Below are positions 43,600-54,589 of a stretch of DNA of 64,000 bases, in pieces. Both the position numbers and the translations under genes were made by a program. The stretch's first letter is position 1; each line of letters starts with the position of its first letter. The notes under the pieces are model-generated. The model had not been told where the DNA came from. It was given only the letters and a program-made list of their open reading frames with translations, and did not search any database. The DNA is from Schistocerca nitens (taxonomy: Eukaryota; Arthropoda; Insecta; Orthoptera; Acrididae): NCBI RefSeq assembly GCF_023898315.1, contig NC_064625.1, forward strand, positions 102,596,269 to 102,660,268. Reading direction: 5' to 3'.

Positions 43600-44381
43600 T
43601 ACCGTAACGCCCATTAGAGTTGCTACACCAAGAAGAAATGCAGATTATAAATGGGTATTCATTGGACAAATATATTATACTAGAAATGACATGTGATTAC
43701 ATTTTCACCCAGGTTCGCCGATGAGTTCATCATCGCAGGCGCTCCTGTCTGTGATGCAGCGTCAAGGGTAACCGCAGCCATGGTTTCCAAGCTCATAGCC
43801 ATGCTGCTGCAAACGTCGTCGAAATGTTCGTGCAGATGCTTGTTGTCTTGCAAACGTCCCCATCTGTTGACACAGGGATCGAGACGTGGCTGCACCATCC
43901 GTTAGAGCCATGCGGAGAAGATGCCTGTCATCTCGACTGCTAGTGATACGAGGCCGTTGGGATCCAGCACGGCGTTTCGTATTACCCTCCTGAACCCACC
44001 GATTCCATATTCTGCTAACAGTCATTGGATCTCGACCAACGCGAACAGCAATGTCGCGATACGATGAATCGCAATCGCGATAGGCAAAAATCCGACCTTT
44101 ATCAAAGTCGGAATCGTGATGGTACGCATTTCTCCTCCTTACACGAGGCGTCACAACGACGTTTCACCAGGCAACGCCGGTCAGCTGTTGTTTGTGTATG
44201 AGAAATCGGTTGGAAACTTTCCTCATGTCAGCACGTTGTAGGTTTCGCCACCGGCGCCAACCTTTCTGAATGCTCTTAAAAGGTAATCATTTGCATATCA
44301 CAGCATCTTGTTCCCGTCGGTTAAATTTCGCGTCTGTAGCACGTCATCTTCGTGGTGTAGCAATTGTAATTGGCAGTAGTG
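43600..44381 (-). mobile_element. Tc1-like transposon, family A deletion derivative
   Basis: The right end matches the family A terminus (GGCAGTAGTG to 44381, TA at 44382-44383). The left end near 43600 is a degraded version followed by GTTGCTACACCAAGAAGAAATG. Compared with the copy at 11101, the sequence jumps from the 3' untranslated region (ACATTTTCACCCAG, 43715) directly into the transposase N-terminal half, deleting the catalytic two thirds. It is a non-autonomous derivative. Confidence 0.82.
43762..44154 (-). pseudogene. Tc1-like transposase N-terminal part, family A
   Basis: The minus-strand frame starts at 44154 (MTPRVRRRNAYHHDSDFDKGRI), with the helix-turn-helix RVGRDPMTVSRIWNRWVQEGN and the second DNA-binding part RRAGSQRPRITSSRDDRHLLRMALTD. 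It then continues into QQMGTFARQQASART and breaks near 43780. The catalytic core is deleted. The DNA-binding domain alone remains, so a product, if made, could only bind terminal repeats. Confidence 0.8.
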
Positions 44382-44383
44382 TA

Positions 44384-45124
44384 GTTACCACATGAACCAT
44401 TTTATCATTGATACCTTTATTATCCACATTATACAAGTCCACTTATAAGAAGTTTCGTTCTTCGTAATACGTGGCTTGTGAAAATGGGCAAATTCCCAAA
44501 CTATTCAGCCAATAAATAAACAGCAGTGTGGTGTCAAACATTTAAAAAGGTATTTTCTTCAATATTTGAGAGTTTTAAGACGCTGAAAGAATAGTTCTCG
44601 GTCTTCATTAAATCACCAAGCTTTGCATAGGATTTGGCCCACATCTCCGTCCATTAGTTCATCACCGCTTCGTATTTCAATAGAGTCCTTCATGCTGCGG
44701 TCCCAGAAATCTGAAGCCTAGACTGTAATGCAGTCGTACTCTGTTCCATGTGTCTCCTGTAGACTACGTTCTGCGACTGTTGGGCTCCATTACATGAGTA
44801 TGACGTTGATGTGAGCATCGTCTGCCTCATGCATGATTTACCACCTTCACTGGTGATTTGCTTGCCAAGTGCAAGATCATCTTCGATACTCTCAGTAACG
44901 CAAGTGTCCCAGTAGGTGGACAGATGTAGAGGGAGACGTATAATGCATTTTCCAAGATGACAATACCCCATACAGTGACTGTGAAGGACCATGGGTGTTG
45001 CGCGCGAGGATTTAATAACATGTCTTCTGCTTGTAATATCGATCGATATTAATCCTACATAATATATTGTTTCTCTGTTACAAAAGGAATGGGAACAGTT
45101 TGCTTGAAATTGAAAATATCTTCA
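44384..45124. other. unrecognised sequence
   Basis: Nothing was recognised; open stretches of up to 100 codons (44690-44992, minus) lack motifs. Confidence 0.4.
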
Positions 45125-45810
45125 TTTTGTAACAGTCATTAGTCTGAAGACTAGTTTAATTCAGCTCTCCATGCGAATCTGTCTGGTGCGCACACACTCT
45201 TCCTCACATTACCAAATTAAATGTATCCCAGTAGCCCAGGATGTCTACATCTCCCTCCTTTTAGCCAGACTGCCCTATATTCTTTCTTTCTTTCCAATTC
45301 GATCCTATACCTCTTCATAAGTTTCCATATTTAGCTATCTAATACAGAGTAACACCGCATCTCAAAGGATTCTACTCTTTTCCTCTGAGCTATCTCTCTT
45401 CCACCCTTCACTTTTTGTATGATTAAACTCCAATCAAGTACTTTTACAAAAGACTTTCTAGTATTTGACTAGTGCTAGTTTCTATATTCTTCACTTCTGC
45501 TGTCGTCAGTTATTCCGCAAAACTCTTCTACTACTTGCACCACCTCATTTCGTCATCTAATCTTAACTTAATTCGACTACGTCGCGCCACCCAAGTTTTC
45601 CTTCTACTGAAGTTCACTTTATGTTCTCTTCCTAACGGACTAGCCATTCCGTTCTAATTTCTTACAAGTACTTTGCCATTGTCGATGACAGAATTACCAT
45701 CTCATCGACAAACCTTAAAATATTTTTACTTCTACTTGATGAACTGTAATTACCTTCCCGAATTTCTCCTTAGCTTACTTTCCTGCATGCTGAATGTACG
45801 GAATGAATAC
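45125..45810 (-). mobile_element. old LINE fragment, minus strand
   Basis: The left edge GTCATTAGTCTGAAGACTAG and the following CAGCTCTCCATGC match, in decayed form, the 3' end of the LINE family better preserved at 48905 (CAGTCTGAAGACTGGTTTGATGCAGCTCT). The body is rich in C/T as expected for the complement of that LINE's 3' coding region. Many changes are present. Confidence 0.55.
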
Positions 45811-46375
45811 CATGAATAATAAGTGATCATATATCATGGTCATAATATTCTATTGATGGTTATTCAGGACTTGTATGCGTTGATAAGTTAGGCAAATCGG
45901 TCTGTTAGGTAAATGAGAGAGGTTTTCACCATATCAGGATAGGTGTTCATATAATTGTGCCAACCCCTGTATGTGTTTAGGTAGACCAGAACTCCGAACT
46001 AGTCAGTCTGCTACGTGCAACACCACAAAGATTCTTAACGGCTCGAAATCACTACGTTAAGCTCTGTATAATTTGGTGGCATAATGTGTTCATAAACATA
46101 CAGGTGCTCCTGTCATAGCAAGTCACAATTATTGGATATGATTCTTACATACTATCTCTAGCATTCGGTACAGTTTTGAGACAGGTCTAGTGATCATTTA
46201 ATGCCTTAAGTTCAACGACTTCGTTGGCAAGTTCAGTGTGTTCGTTCCTCAGTATTCCTCAACAGAACTGATCGTTGTCGCAGTCATTGTTCAATTTGGA
46301 AGAAAGAGATGCTCCTGTTGTGGTCTTCATTGAGATGACAGGTGAACTGAAAAATGTCGGTTTCCTACAGCTATA
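45811..46375. other. unrecognised sequence
   Basis: No gene or repeat recognised. Confidence 0.4.
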
Positions 46376-46377
46376 TA

Positions 46378-47800
46378 CACTCCTGGAAATGGAAAAATGA
46401 ACACATTGACACCGGTGTGTCAGACCCACCATACTTGCTCCGGACACTGCGAGAGGGCTGTACAAGCAATGATCACACGCACGGCACAGCGGACACACCA
46501 GGAACCGCGGTGTTGGCCGTCGAATGGCGCTAGCTGCGCAGCATTTGTGCACCGCCGCCGTCGGTGTCAGCCAGTTTGCCGTGGCATACGGAGCTCCATC
46601 GCAGTCTTTAACACTGGTAGCATGCCGCGACAGCGTGGACGTGAACCGTATGTGCAGTTGACGGACTTTGAGCGAGGGCGTATAGTGGGCATGCGGGAGG
46701 CCTGGTGGACGTACCGCCGAATTGCTCAACACGTGGGGCGTGAGGTCTCCACAGTACATCGATGTTGTCGCCAGTGGTCGGCGGAAGGTGCACGTGCCCG
46801 TCGACCTGGGACCGGACCGCAGCGACGCACGGATGCACGCCAAGACCGTAGGATCCTACGCAGTGCCGTAGGGGACCGCACCGCCACTTCCCAGCAAATT
46901 AGGGACACTGTTGCTCCTGGGGTATCGGCGAGGACCATTCGCAACCGTCTCCATGAAGCTGGGCTACGGTCCCGCACACCGTTAGGCCGTCTTCCGCTCA
47001 CGCCCCAACATCGTGCAGCCCGCCTCCAGTGGTGTCGCGACAGGCGTGAATGGAGGGACGAATGGAGACGTGTCGTCTACAGCGATGAGAGTCGCTTCTG
47101 CCTTGGTGCCAATGATGGTCGTATGCGTGTTTGGCGCCGTGCAGGTGAGCGCCACAATCAGGACTGCATACGACCGAGGTACACAGGGCCAACACCCGGC
47201 ATCATGGTGTGGGGAGCGATCTCCTACACTGGCCGTCCACCACTGGTGATCGTCGAGGGGACACTGAATAGTGCACGGTACATCCAAACCGTCATCGAAC
47301 CCATCGTTCTACCATTCCTAGACCGGCAAGGGAACTTGCTGTTCCAACAGGACAATGCACGTCCGCATGTATCCCGTGCCACCCAACGTGCTCTAGAAGG
47401 TGTAAGTCAACTACCCTGGCCAGCAAGATCTGCGGATCTGTCCCCCCATTGAGCATGTTTGGGACTGGATGAAGCGTCGTCTCACGCGGTCTGCACGTCC
47501 AGCACGAACGCTGGTCCAACTGAGGCGCCAGGTGGAAATGGCATGGCAAGCCGTTCCACAGGACTACATCCAGCATCTCTACGATCGTCTCCATGGGAGA
47601 ATAGCAGCCTGCATTGCTGCGAAAGGTGGATATACACTGTACTAGTGCCGACATTGTGCATGCTCTGTTGCCTGTGTCTATGTGCCTGTGGTTCTGTCAG
47701 TGTGATCATGTGATGTATCTGACCCCAGGAATGTGTCAATAAAGTTTCCCCTTCCTGGGACAATGAATTCACGGTGTTCTTATTTCAATTTCCAGGAGTG
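46378..47800 (+). mobile_element. Tc1-like transposon, family B copy 1
   Basis: Terminal repeats CACTCCTGGAAATGGAAA (46378) and TTTCAATTTCCAGGAGTG (to 47800) are flanked by TA (46376-46377, 47801-47802). The 1423-bp element is almost identical to that at 51253-52666, and both are GC-rich relative to their surroundings. The family appears recently active. Confidence 0.95.
46622..47645 (+). pseudogene. Tc1-like transposase (DD34E), family B copy 1, one frameshift
   Basis: The start is chosen at 46622 (MPRQRGREPYVQLTDFERGRIVGMREA), which begins the helix-turn-helix domain. An upstream ATG (46397) only extends into the leader. The DNA-binding part includes RRIAQHVGREVSTVHRCCRQW. The catalytic blocks are VYSDESRFCLG (first D), FQQDNARPHVS (second D) and then SADLSPH, where an extra C in the run at 47446-47451 shifts the frame and stops it at 47452. 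The lost block, SPIEHVW with the glutamate, is present in the next frame and continues to 47645. The second residue of the SPD motif is also changed (SAD). The gene is thus nearly intact, with essentially one inactivating base. Confidence 0.92.
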
Positions 47801-47802
47801 TA

Positions 47803-48066
47803 TATCTATGATGATCAATGTGCTAGACACTTAAGGAAGGGCACACTTCCATCTGAGACATCGCCACATATAATACAGGTTTGCATATTTTAAAACCATG
47901 TCTCGACGTGAAAGAACTCGCTAGTAGTGTCCAATACGAAGATGGTAGCGATCTCTAATGTATACAGTGGATGACATTGGGGGTAGTTTCAGCAATGGGT
48001 AAGGGGGATTGAGATACCACGTGCATAACACTCACTCTGATAGTAAAATCCGCACATTCATTAATT
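47803..48066. other. unrecognised sequence
   Basis: No feature recognised. Confidence 0.4.
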
Positions 48067-48205
48067 CAGGCCCTCTGTAGCTGAGCAACCAGAGTGCCTG
48101 CCCATCATATGGAGTACCTAGGTTCCGTTCCTAGTATTGCCAGGCATTTTTGCTTTGTGGGAGTAGTGCAACGGGTTGCACACAGCTTCAACTTCTCCCC
48201 TGTGC
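48067..48205 (+). repeat. tRNA-derived SINE-like sequence
   Basis: The sequence has an A-box-like TGTAGCTGAGCAACCAGAG (48076-48094) and a B-box-like GGTTCCGTTCC (48120-48132) at tRNA-like spacing (about 32 bp), then a non-tRNA body. The B-box deviates from GGTTCGANTCC. No target duplication was found. It may be a decayed SINE. Confidence 0.5.
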
Positions 48206-48904
48206 TTTAGGTACTTTTTTCTTTGCACATTAATATCCTTATCCAGTGCAGTTCTGTGAAGATCACACAGTTCCAGGAGTTCTGGAGAAGGGATATCCTA
48301 CAGATAAGGGGCTCTGATCCAGATAATGGGATAATTCTTTCCGTGTATGTTAACCTGAGAATCCATATTCGTATAATGCAACAATTGCTCGTTGTTTTGG
48401 TGTGCTGATTGAGCTGTTTAGCATACCGCTAGGATGCTATGACTCCAATCTCTGGTGACCTATAGGGAAACTCCCCATAATATCACATAAATTTTAAGGA
48501 AATGATATTTTCGCATAAATGGAAATGTATTATTGAGTGATAACTGGTAGGGGTGGCCCAAACAAGCATGAAAATATGTATATATTAATAAGAGGAGAGA
48601 TCATCTATCTATACCAAAAACAAGTGGTCACTGTAATAATCAGGTTTATTACTATAAAGCCTAAGCAAATGAATTCTCACCGAGATAAGCAAATGAACAT
48701 TTAATAAATGGACAAGGAATTGAACTTGTGAAATCTAAACTCAGCACAGGAGGGTGAGCACGTTAAAAAGATATTTATCAGAATAACTCACATATACATC
48801 CAATGCCTGTAAGAACACTTAGTGCATTAAAGAAAGAGTATGAAAAACAGAGAATCGATAATAAGCGCAGGGACTGACATTTGACCCCCAAGCATAAATA
48901 AATG
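48206..48904. other. unrecognised sequence
   Basis: No feature recognised; mixed AT-rich DNA. Confidence 0.4.
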
Positions 48905-49965
48905 TAAAGTTGTTGTTGTTATTGTTGTTGACTTCAGTCTGAAGACTGGTTTGATGCAGCTCTTCACTCTAGTCTATCCTGTGCAAGCTTCTTCTTCTCC
49001 TGACAACTGCTGCAACATAAATCAGTTTGAACCTGCTTACTGTAACCAAGCTGTGGACTGCCTTCACAATAATTGCATCCCACACTTCGGTCCATTACCA
49101 AACTGTCTGTCTTTTAATGCCTCAGGATGTGTGTTATCAACTCACTTCTTATTGTTTAGTCAAATTGTGCCACAAATTTCTTTCTCCTCCTGTTCTGTTC
49201 AGTTCGTCCTCAGTAGTTATTCGACCTACTCATCTAATATTCAGCATTCTTCTGTAGCAGCACCGTTCAAAAGCTTCTGTTCTCTTCTTGTGTGAACTTT
49301 TCAACGTCCACGTTTCACCTCCGTACAACGCTACACTCCACACAAATACCTTCCGAGAAGATTGCATAATTAGTGTATTTTGGACGTCAGCAGATTTGTC
49401 TTTTTCACAAACGCTTTTCCTGCTATTGTCAGTGATGTGTCGACAGAAGTGCCGACACAGTGTGGTTTGAGGAGACCGATATGCACGTTATAAGCTCACG
49501 CAGGATGGCGTGAGGTCTGAAACAGTATACGTATTGAATGCTATAAAGAAAAGTACGTAGCTTCTGGAATACTTAACTATAATCCATCATTTGTATACAT
49601 CGTTCTTGATGAGACATGCTTCATACTATCATACTATCATACTATCAATTGCTATGGCGCCTTGCTAGGTCGTAGCCATTGACTTAGCTGAAGGCTATTC
49701 TAACTATCTGCTCTGCAAATGAGCGAGGCTTCGATAGTGTGCATCGCTAGCTAAGTTGTCCGTACAACTGGGACGAGTGCTAGTCCGTCTCTCGAGACCT
49801 GCCGTGTGGTGGCGCTCGGTCTGCGATCACTGACAGTGGCGACACGCGGGTCCGACATGTACTAATGGACCGCGGCCGATTTAAGCTACCACCTAGCAAG
49901 TGTGGTGTCTGGCGGTGACACCACAGTCAGTCTGCATTTTATACTCTCTCTGTTATTCTCACAGA
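48905..49965 (-). mobile_element. LINE 3' fragment, minus strand, split by a solo LTR
   Basis: The 3' end of the LINE is at the left (GTTGTTGTTGTTATT-type tail complement, then CTTCAGTCTGAAGACTGGTT). Coding-strand landmarks appear as complements, such as TCCTGTGCAAGCTTCTTC, GTCAAATTGTGCCACAAATT and AGCATTCTTCTGTAGCA. It is the same family as 19335-21650. The fragment is interrupted at 49433-49925 and continues briefly after it (TCTGCATTTTATACTCTCTC) to about 49965, where recognition ends. Confidence 0.75.
49433..49925 (-). repeat. solo LTR inserted in the LINE
   Basis: This 493-bp solo LTR has TG...CA ends (TGATGTGTCGAC ... GACACCACA) and a perfect 5-bp target duplication GTCAG (49428-49432 and 49926-49930). 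It carries a short CATACTAT tandem expansion near 49620-49645. It is closest to the LTR inserted in Gag at 6042. Confidence 0.93.
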
Positions 49966-50802
49966 CAAATATTTAGCTCCTCGAGCAGAAAATCATCTCC
50001 TAACTGCCGGAGAAACCCATTACTGTTCTATTACGCTAGAAAAAAGGTAAAGCTGTCAAGACAAAGGTAGGTTCAAACACATTGTTTTACTAGACATGGT
50101 CCAACTGGAGGCGATATGATGTTTCCTTCATCAAACCTTCGAAATGACTAACCCAACCATCCATATGCGGACTCATTAATTAACGTGAACACTGAATCGA
50201 GGTACAACTCGCACTTTTCACATTAACCAACACTTCCATGGGTAAAAGAAGTGATACGTGACAAATAAAAATCCTAGAAGTGGCCGAGGATGGAATCGCA
50301 GACCATTGAATCCATAGTGTGACACTTCAACAGTGGGCCTCAGAACCACACTCGATTACAAGTACATGATTCATCACTATAAACAGTAGAACCCGTAAAA
50401 TAGGTAGGCGTAAAGGGGAGCGAAGTAATGGGAAAAAACCACTAGTGGTAAATATTTTTCTCTTTCTCCCGTATCATACGTTATAGATAAAAGGAAGCTA
50501 CGACTTTTGTATGTGGAACTATGTAAGTGTCAGGGGTATAAGTGCAGATATTTTTGTATTTGGTACCTTGTTATGTATACACATCAGTGTGTTGGTTGTT
50601 TCCACCCTGTGTTGAATAGTCTTCACGCAAACACCTCACAAACTTCACCATCTGATATTTTCTGCATGGTCATAGCTGGGCTGCAAAGTGAATGACGCCT
50701 GGCAGTATAGACTATCCATTTAGCACCCATACAGCCACAATTCAGTACGTGACCTGCTGCCCTTGGGGAAATGAACTTTAACGGCTTCTTTCTACCACAT
50801 AT
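49966..50802. other. unrecognised sequence
   Basis: No gene or repeat recognised. A single open stretch of 62 codons (50507-50695) has no motif. Confidence 0.4.
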
Positions 50803-51252
50803 ACAGCGTGATTATAATTAAAGTTAATTTTAATTTTAATAATCAACGGCCTCAGTTGCACCGTTTACCTAGAATTTACCTAGGTTTCAGTCGGGATAAC
50901 CCAACCTTCTTCAGGATAACAGTAAGTACCGTTTGTCCATAGTGGACACCGTCAAGCTAAAACTACAAACTTTGACCATAATTGACCTCTGTCGGTCAAT
51001 AGTTTTAAGGGTGTTGACTGGAGCTATGTTTGCCAAGTCACACTTTAGCTTTAAACATAATTCCGCTGTCATTCCCTAAGTTCAATGGCAGTGATCACCA
51101 GGCCTGCAAGGCAAACAGAGTACCCCACTGCCGTCACATTATCCCCTACTATACTGTTTTCTGCAAGTTATAACCATAACTTCGCCAAGAAGCTCAATCA
51201 GACAGGTGCATTAGTTTTTGAGTCGACTCTAGACCATTTCAGGTCAAATATA

Positions 51253-52666
51253 CACTCCTGGAAATGGAAAAAAGAACACATTGACACCGGTGTGTCAGAC
51301 CCACCATACTTGCTCCGGACACTGCGAGAGGGCTGTACAAGCAATGATCACACGCACGGCACAGCGGACACACCAGGAACCGCGGTGTTGGCCGTCGAAT
51401 GGCGCTAGCTGCGCAGCATTTGTGCACCGCCGCCGTCAGTGTCAGCCAGTTTGCCGTGGCATACGGAGCTCCATCGCAGTCTTTAACACTGGTAGCATGC
51501 CGCGACAGCGTGGACGTGAACCGTATGTGCAGTTGACGGACTTTGAGCGAGGGCGTATAGTGGGCATGCGGGAGGCCGGGTGGACGTACCGCCGAATTGC
51601 TCAACACGTGGGGCGTGAGGTCTCCACAGTACATCGATGTTGTCGCCAGTGGTCGGCGGAAGGTGCACGTGCCCGTCGACCTGGGACCGGACCGCAGCGA
51701 CGCACGGATGCACGCCAAGACCGTAGGATCCTACGCAGTGCCGTAGGGGACCGCACCGCCACTTCCCAGGGACACTGTTGCTCCTGGGGTGTCGCCGAGG
51801 ACCATTCGCAACCGTCTCCATGAAGCTGGGCTACGGTCCCGCACACTGTTAGGCCGTCTTCCGCTCACGCCCCAACATCGTGCAGCCCGCCTCCTGTGGT
51901 GTCGCGACAGGCGTGAATGGAGGGACGAATGGAGACGTGTCGTCTTCAGCGATGAGAGTCGCTTCTGCCTTGGTGCCAATGATGGTCGTATGCGTGTTTG
52001 GCGCCTTGCAGGTGAGCGCCACAATCAGGACTGCATAAGACCGAGGTAAACAGGGCCAACACCCGGCATCATGGTGTGGGGAGCGATCTCCTACACTGGC
52101 CGTACACCACTGGTGATCGTCGAGGGGACACTGAATAGTGCACGGTACATCCAAACCGTCATCGAACCCATCGTTCTACCATTCCTAGACCGGCAAGGGA
52201 ACTTGCTGTTCCAACAGGACAATGCACGTCCGCATGTATCCCGTGCCACCCAACGTGCTCTAGAAGGTGTAAGTCAACTACCCTGGCCAGCAAGATCTCC
52301 GGATCTGTCGCCCATTGAGCATGTTTGGGACTGGATGAAGCGTCGTCTCACGCGGTCTGCACGTCCAGCACGAACGCTGGTCCAACTGAGGCGCCAGGTG
52401 GAAATGGCATGGCAAGCCGTTCCACAGGAATACATCCGGCATCTCTACGATCGTCTCCATGGGAGAATAGCAGCCTGCATTGCTGCGAAAGGTGGATATA
52501 CACTGTACTAGTGCCGACATTGTGCATGCTCTGTTGCCTGTGTCTATGTGCCTGTGGTTCTGTCAGTGTGATCATGTGATGTATCTGACCCCAGGAATGT
52601 GTCAATAAAGTTTCCCCTTCCTGGGACAATGAATTCACGGTGTTCTTATTTCAATTTCCAGGAGTG
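51253..52666 (+). mobile_element. Tc1-like transposon, family B copy 2
   Basis: Same ends as copy 1 (CACTCCTGGAAATGG ... CCAGGAGTG), flanked by TA (51251-51252, 52667-52668). At 1414 bp it is shorter mainly through an 8-bp deletion in the gene. Very few differences from 46378-47800 are visible along its length. Confidence 0.95.
51497..52511 (+). pseudogene. Tc1-like transposase (DD34E), family B copy 2
   Basis: The start is at 51497 (MPRQRGREP...). The helix-turn-helix region is intact. An 8-bp deletion (CAAATTAG, present in copy 1 after CACTTCCCAG) shifts the frame near 51770, and the correct frame resumes as TIRNRLHEAGLRSRT. VFSDESRFCLG carries the first D. A second lesion, TAC to TAA near 52046, gives a stop after IRPR. 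Beyond it the frame is open to 52511, with QQDNARPHVS (second D) and SPDLSPIEHVW (E), ending GGYTLY. Lesions differ from those of copy 1, so each copy was inactivated independently after copying. Confidence 0.92.
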
Positions 52667-53808
52667 TACTAATCTCGAATAATGACCATCCATTTTTATG
52701 GCCAGTATTGGCGGATGTTACAGATCAGATATAGACATGTTCATAAGGTCAATCATGACCATTTGTGTGCTACGTCAATAGGATGTTCATGCGTTGTAAC
52801 CATAGCTAAGCAAGCGCTTAACAATTACGTCTTAAAAATTTCTAGACCTAGTCGTAATAATGGCGATGTCGGCTTTATATTATCCTTCCCACTCCTAACT
52901 TCTTTTGAGGTGATTAAACTTCGTGCTTAAGCACAAAAATTTTCCTAAATAAGCCATACGTTGTAAGCACATGATGTCTTCCTCATATCATGATTAATGA
53001 ATACTTCATAAATGTTAAGACAGTCGATCTTAGTACGTTCTGCACAGGGTAACATATACGCCCTTTTCCTCAGCTATACCTTTTATTTCACTTTACTAGT
53101 AAATTCAAGGTTAGGAGTTAAGTTCGCGTCTTGTCCCAACAAGTAACTATCGTCCAGTTTATGCGCAGGCTCCAAGGTATTGTGTCCGCCTAGGCGGGCC
53201 TCATGGCGCTACGGTCACTCCCAGTACAACACTCGTGGCGAAGTGGGGCCGAGGCAGTTTCAGATAAGTTTTTACATTCTGACGATAATTTATGGATTGT
53301 AGTTTTAGCTTGACGATGTCCACTATGGACAAACGGTAATCACTGTTATTCTGAGGAAGGTTGGGTTATCCCGACTGAAACCTAGGTAAGTTCTAGGTAA
53401 AAGGTGCATCTGAGGCTGTTGATTTCTAAAATTAAAATTTATATTTATACTGTTGCTGACAGGGCCGCGAAATGAAGATATTTAAATTAACGTTAAACTT
53501 TCAAACCGCTGTAGAAATAACACCACTGGTCAGAATGAAGTCAAATTGCAACGGAATATTATCGGAGAAGGGGGAAAACGTATGGCAGAAGAAAAATAAA
53601 TAGTTGCAAAATGTAGCAATAGATGGCGCTGTAAGCATCAGAATTTAATATGGTCGACTACAAGTGACAAATGAATCATACAACAATGTCTAATGTGTAC
53701 GTTTGACATTAAACTGTAGTACTCAGTGTGCATGGGTGTACAGGTGTGATACTGTTAGTTACCTAAGTCCATCCCCCATGGCAAGGTCATATCACATGGG
53801 ATGCTAAA

Positions 53809-53955
53809 ATCGGTTTTTAACTGTCCTGAGGCCAAACACCGCATAAAAAACATTAGTCACATCGGTTTTTAATTGTCCTGAGGCCAAAAACCTCACAAAA
53901 GCATCAATCACATCGGTTTTTAATTGTCCTCAGGGCAAAACCCGCATAAAAAGCT
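53809..53955. repeat. three-copy tandem repeat of about 51 bp
   Basis: Three units begin with ATCGGTTTTTAA (53809, 53861 and 53912). Each continues with TGTCCTGAGGCCAAA-type sequence and ends with CATAAAAA or CACAAAAG. They lie in the 3' untranslated side of the mariner-like transposase. Confidence 0.9.
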
Positions 53956-53989
53956 TAAAGCAAAATCAAATCAGATTATTAATTTCAGT

Positions 53990-54567
53990 GTGATTGGCGG
54001 AAAACATGTTCAATATGCCGTCCACCGTTTTCTGCAACAAGTTGAAATCGAGGAACAGCATGTTCCACAAAAGATGACAGTGTATCCGGGGTCATGTTCA
54101 AAATGTGCTGCGCAGTGTGTGCCTTCAATGTAGCTAAGTTTGCAATCGGAACACTGGACACAACATCTTTCAGACAGCCCTACAGCCAGAAGTCACGCGG
54201 ATTAACATCAGGTGATCGGGACGGCCAGGCTGTAGGGAAATGGCGGCTGATAATTCTAGCATTTCCGAAATGGCGGTTCAGCAGATGCTTAACTGGATTT
54301 GAAATGTGCGGAGGTGCGCCATCTTGCATAAAATGATCCCATCCACACATTCACGCTGTTGGAGTATTGGAATGACCAGGTTGCGCGAAAGACACTCATA
54401 GCGCTTTCCAGTGGCGGTAGAGGTAACAGGATCGGGAGCACATGTTTCATAGAAAAAATATGGCCTTTTGATAAATGACGCCATAAGTCCGCACGACATA
54501 GTGACCTTTTCAGGATGAAGTGGTACTGGTTGATTTGCGTGTGAATTTTCCGTTGCCAATATTCGAC
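53990..54567 (-). pseudogene. mariner-like transposase, C-terminal half (DD42D-like)
   Basis: The minus-strand frame from 54567 begins WATENSHANQPVPLHPEKVTMSCGLMASF, the middle of the catalytic domain. A one-base shift near 54335 moves the second catalytic block (FMQDGAPPHIS) into another frame, where the third follows as WPSRSPDVNPRDFWL. There are 42 residues between those two aspartates. The C-terminus, with an MTPDTLSSFVEHAVPRF-like segment, continues to about 53990. This half is separated from the N-terminal half by the Penelope-like insertion, and the frames connect in the expected motif order. Confidence 0.8.
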
Positions 54568-54589
54568 ACTTTGTGTATTATACTAAAAT

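Larger units (their letters stand above)
50829..53491. mobile_element. inverted pair of Penelope-like end repeats with internal Tc1 copy
   Basis: The inserted block is flanked by the short direct repeat GTTAA (50824-50828, 53492-53496). Its ends are inverted copies of each other: about 50829-50975 against 53288-53465. The shared block contains CTGAGGAAGG, the hairpin-forming GTTGGG ... CCCGAC and TGAAACCTAGGTAA. This CTGA..GA-hairpin-GAAAC layout recurs in the Penelope-like element at 54578. No reverse transcriptase is left inside. The middle holds the Tc1 copy at 51253-52666 and unrecognised sequence (50976-51250, 52669-53287). Confidence 0.55.

Noticed and set aside
46259-46843. 194-codon minus-strand frame over the Tc1 family B gene (repeated at 51239-51718)
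   Set aside because: It appears in both copies only because it is antisense to the same GC-rich transposase; the sense strand has the catalytic motifs.
47292-47772. Minus-strand frames over the 3' end of the Tc1 family B element
   Set aside because: Shadow frames of the transposase C-terminus and 3' untranslated region, duplicated in the second copy.
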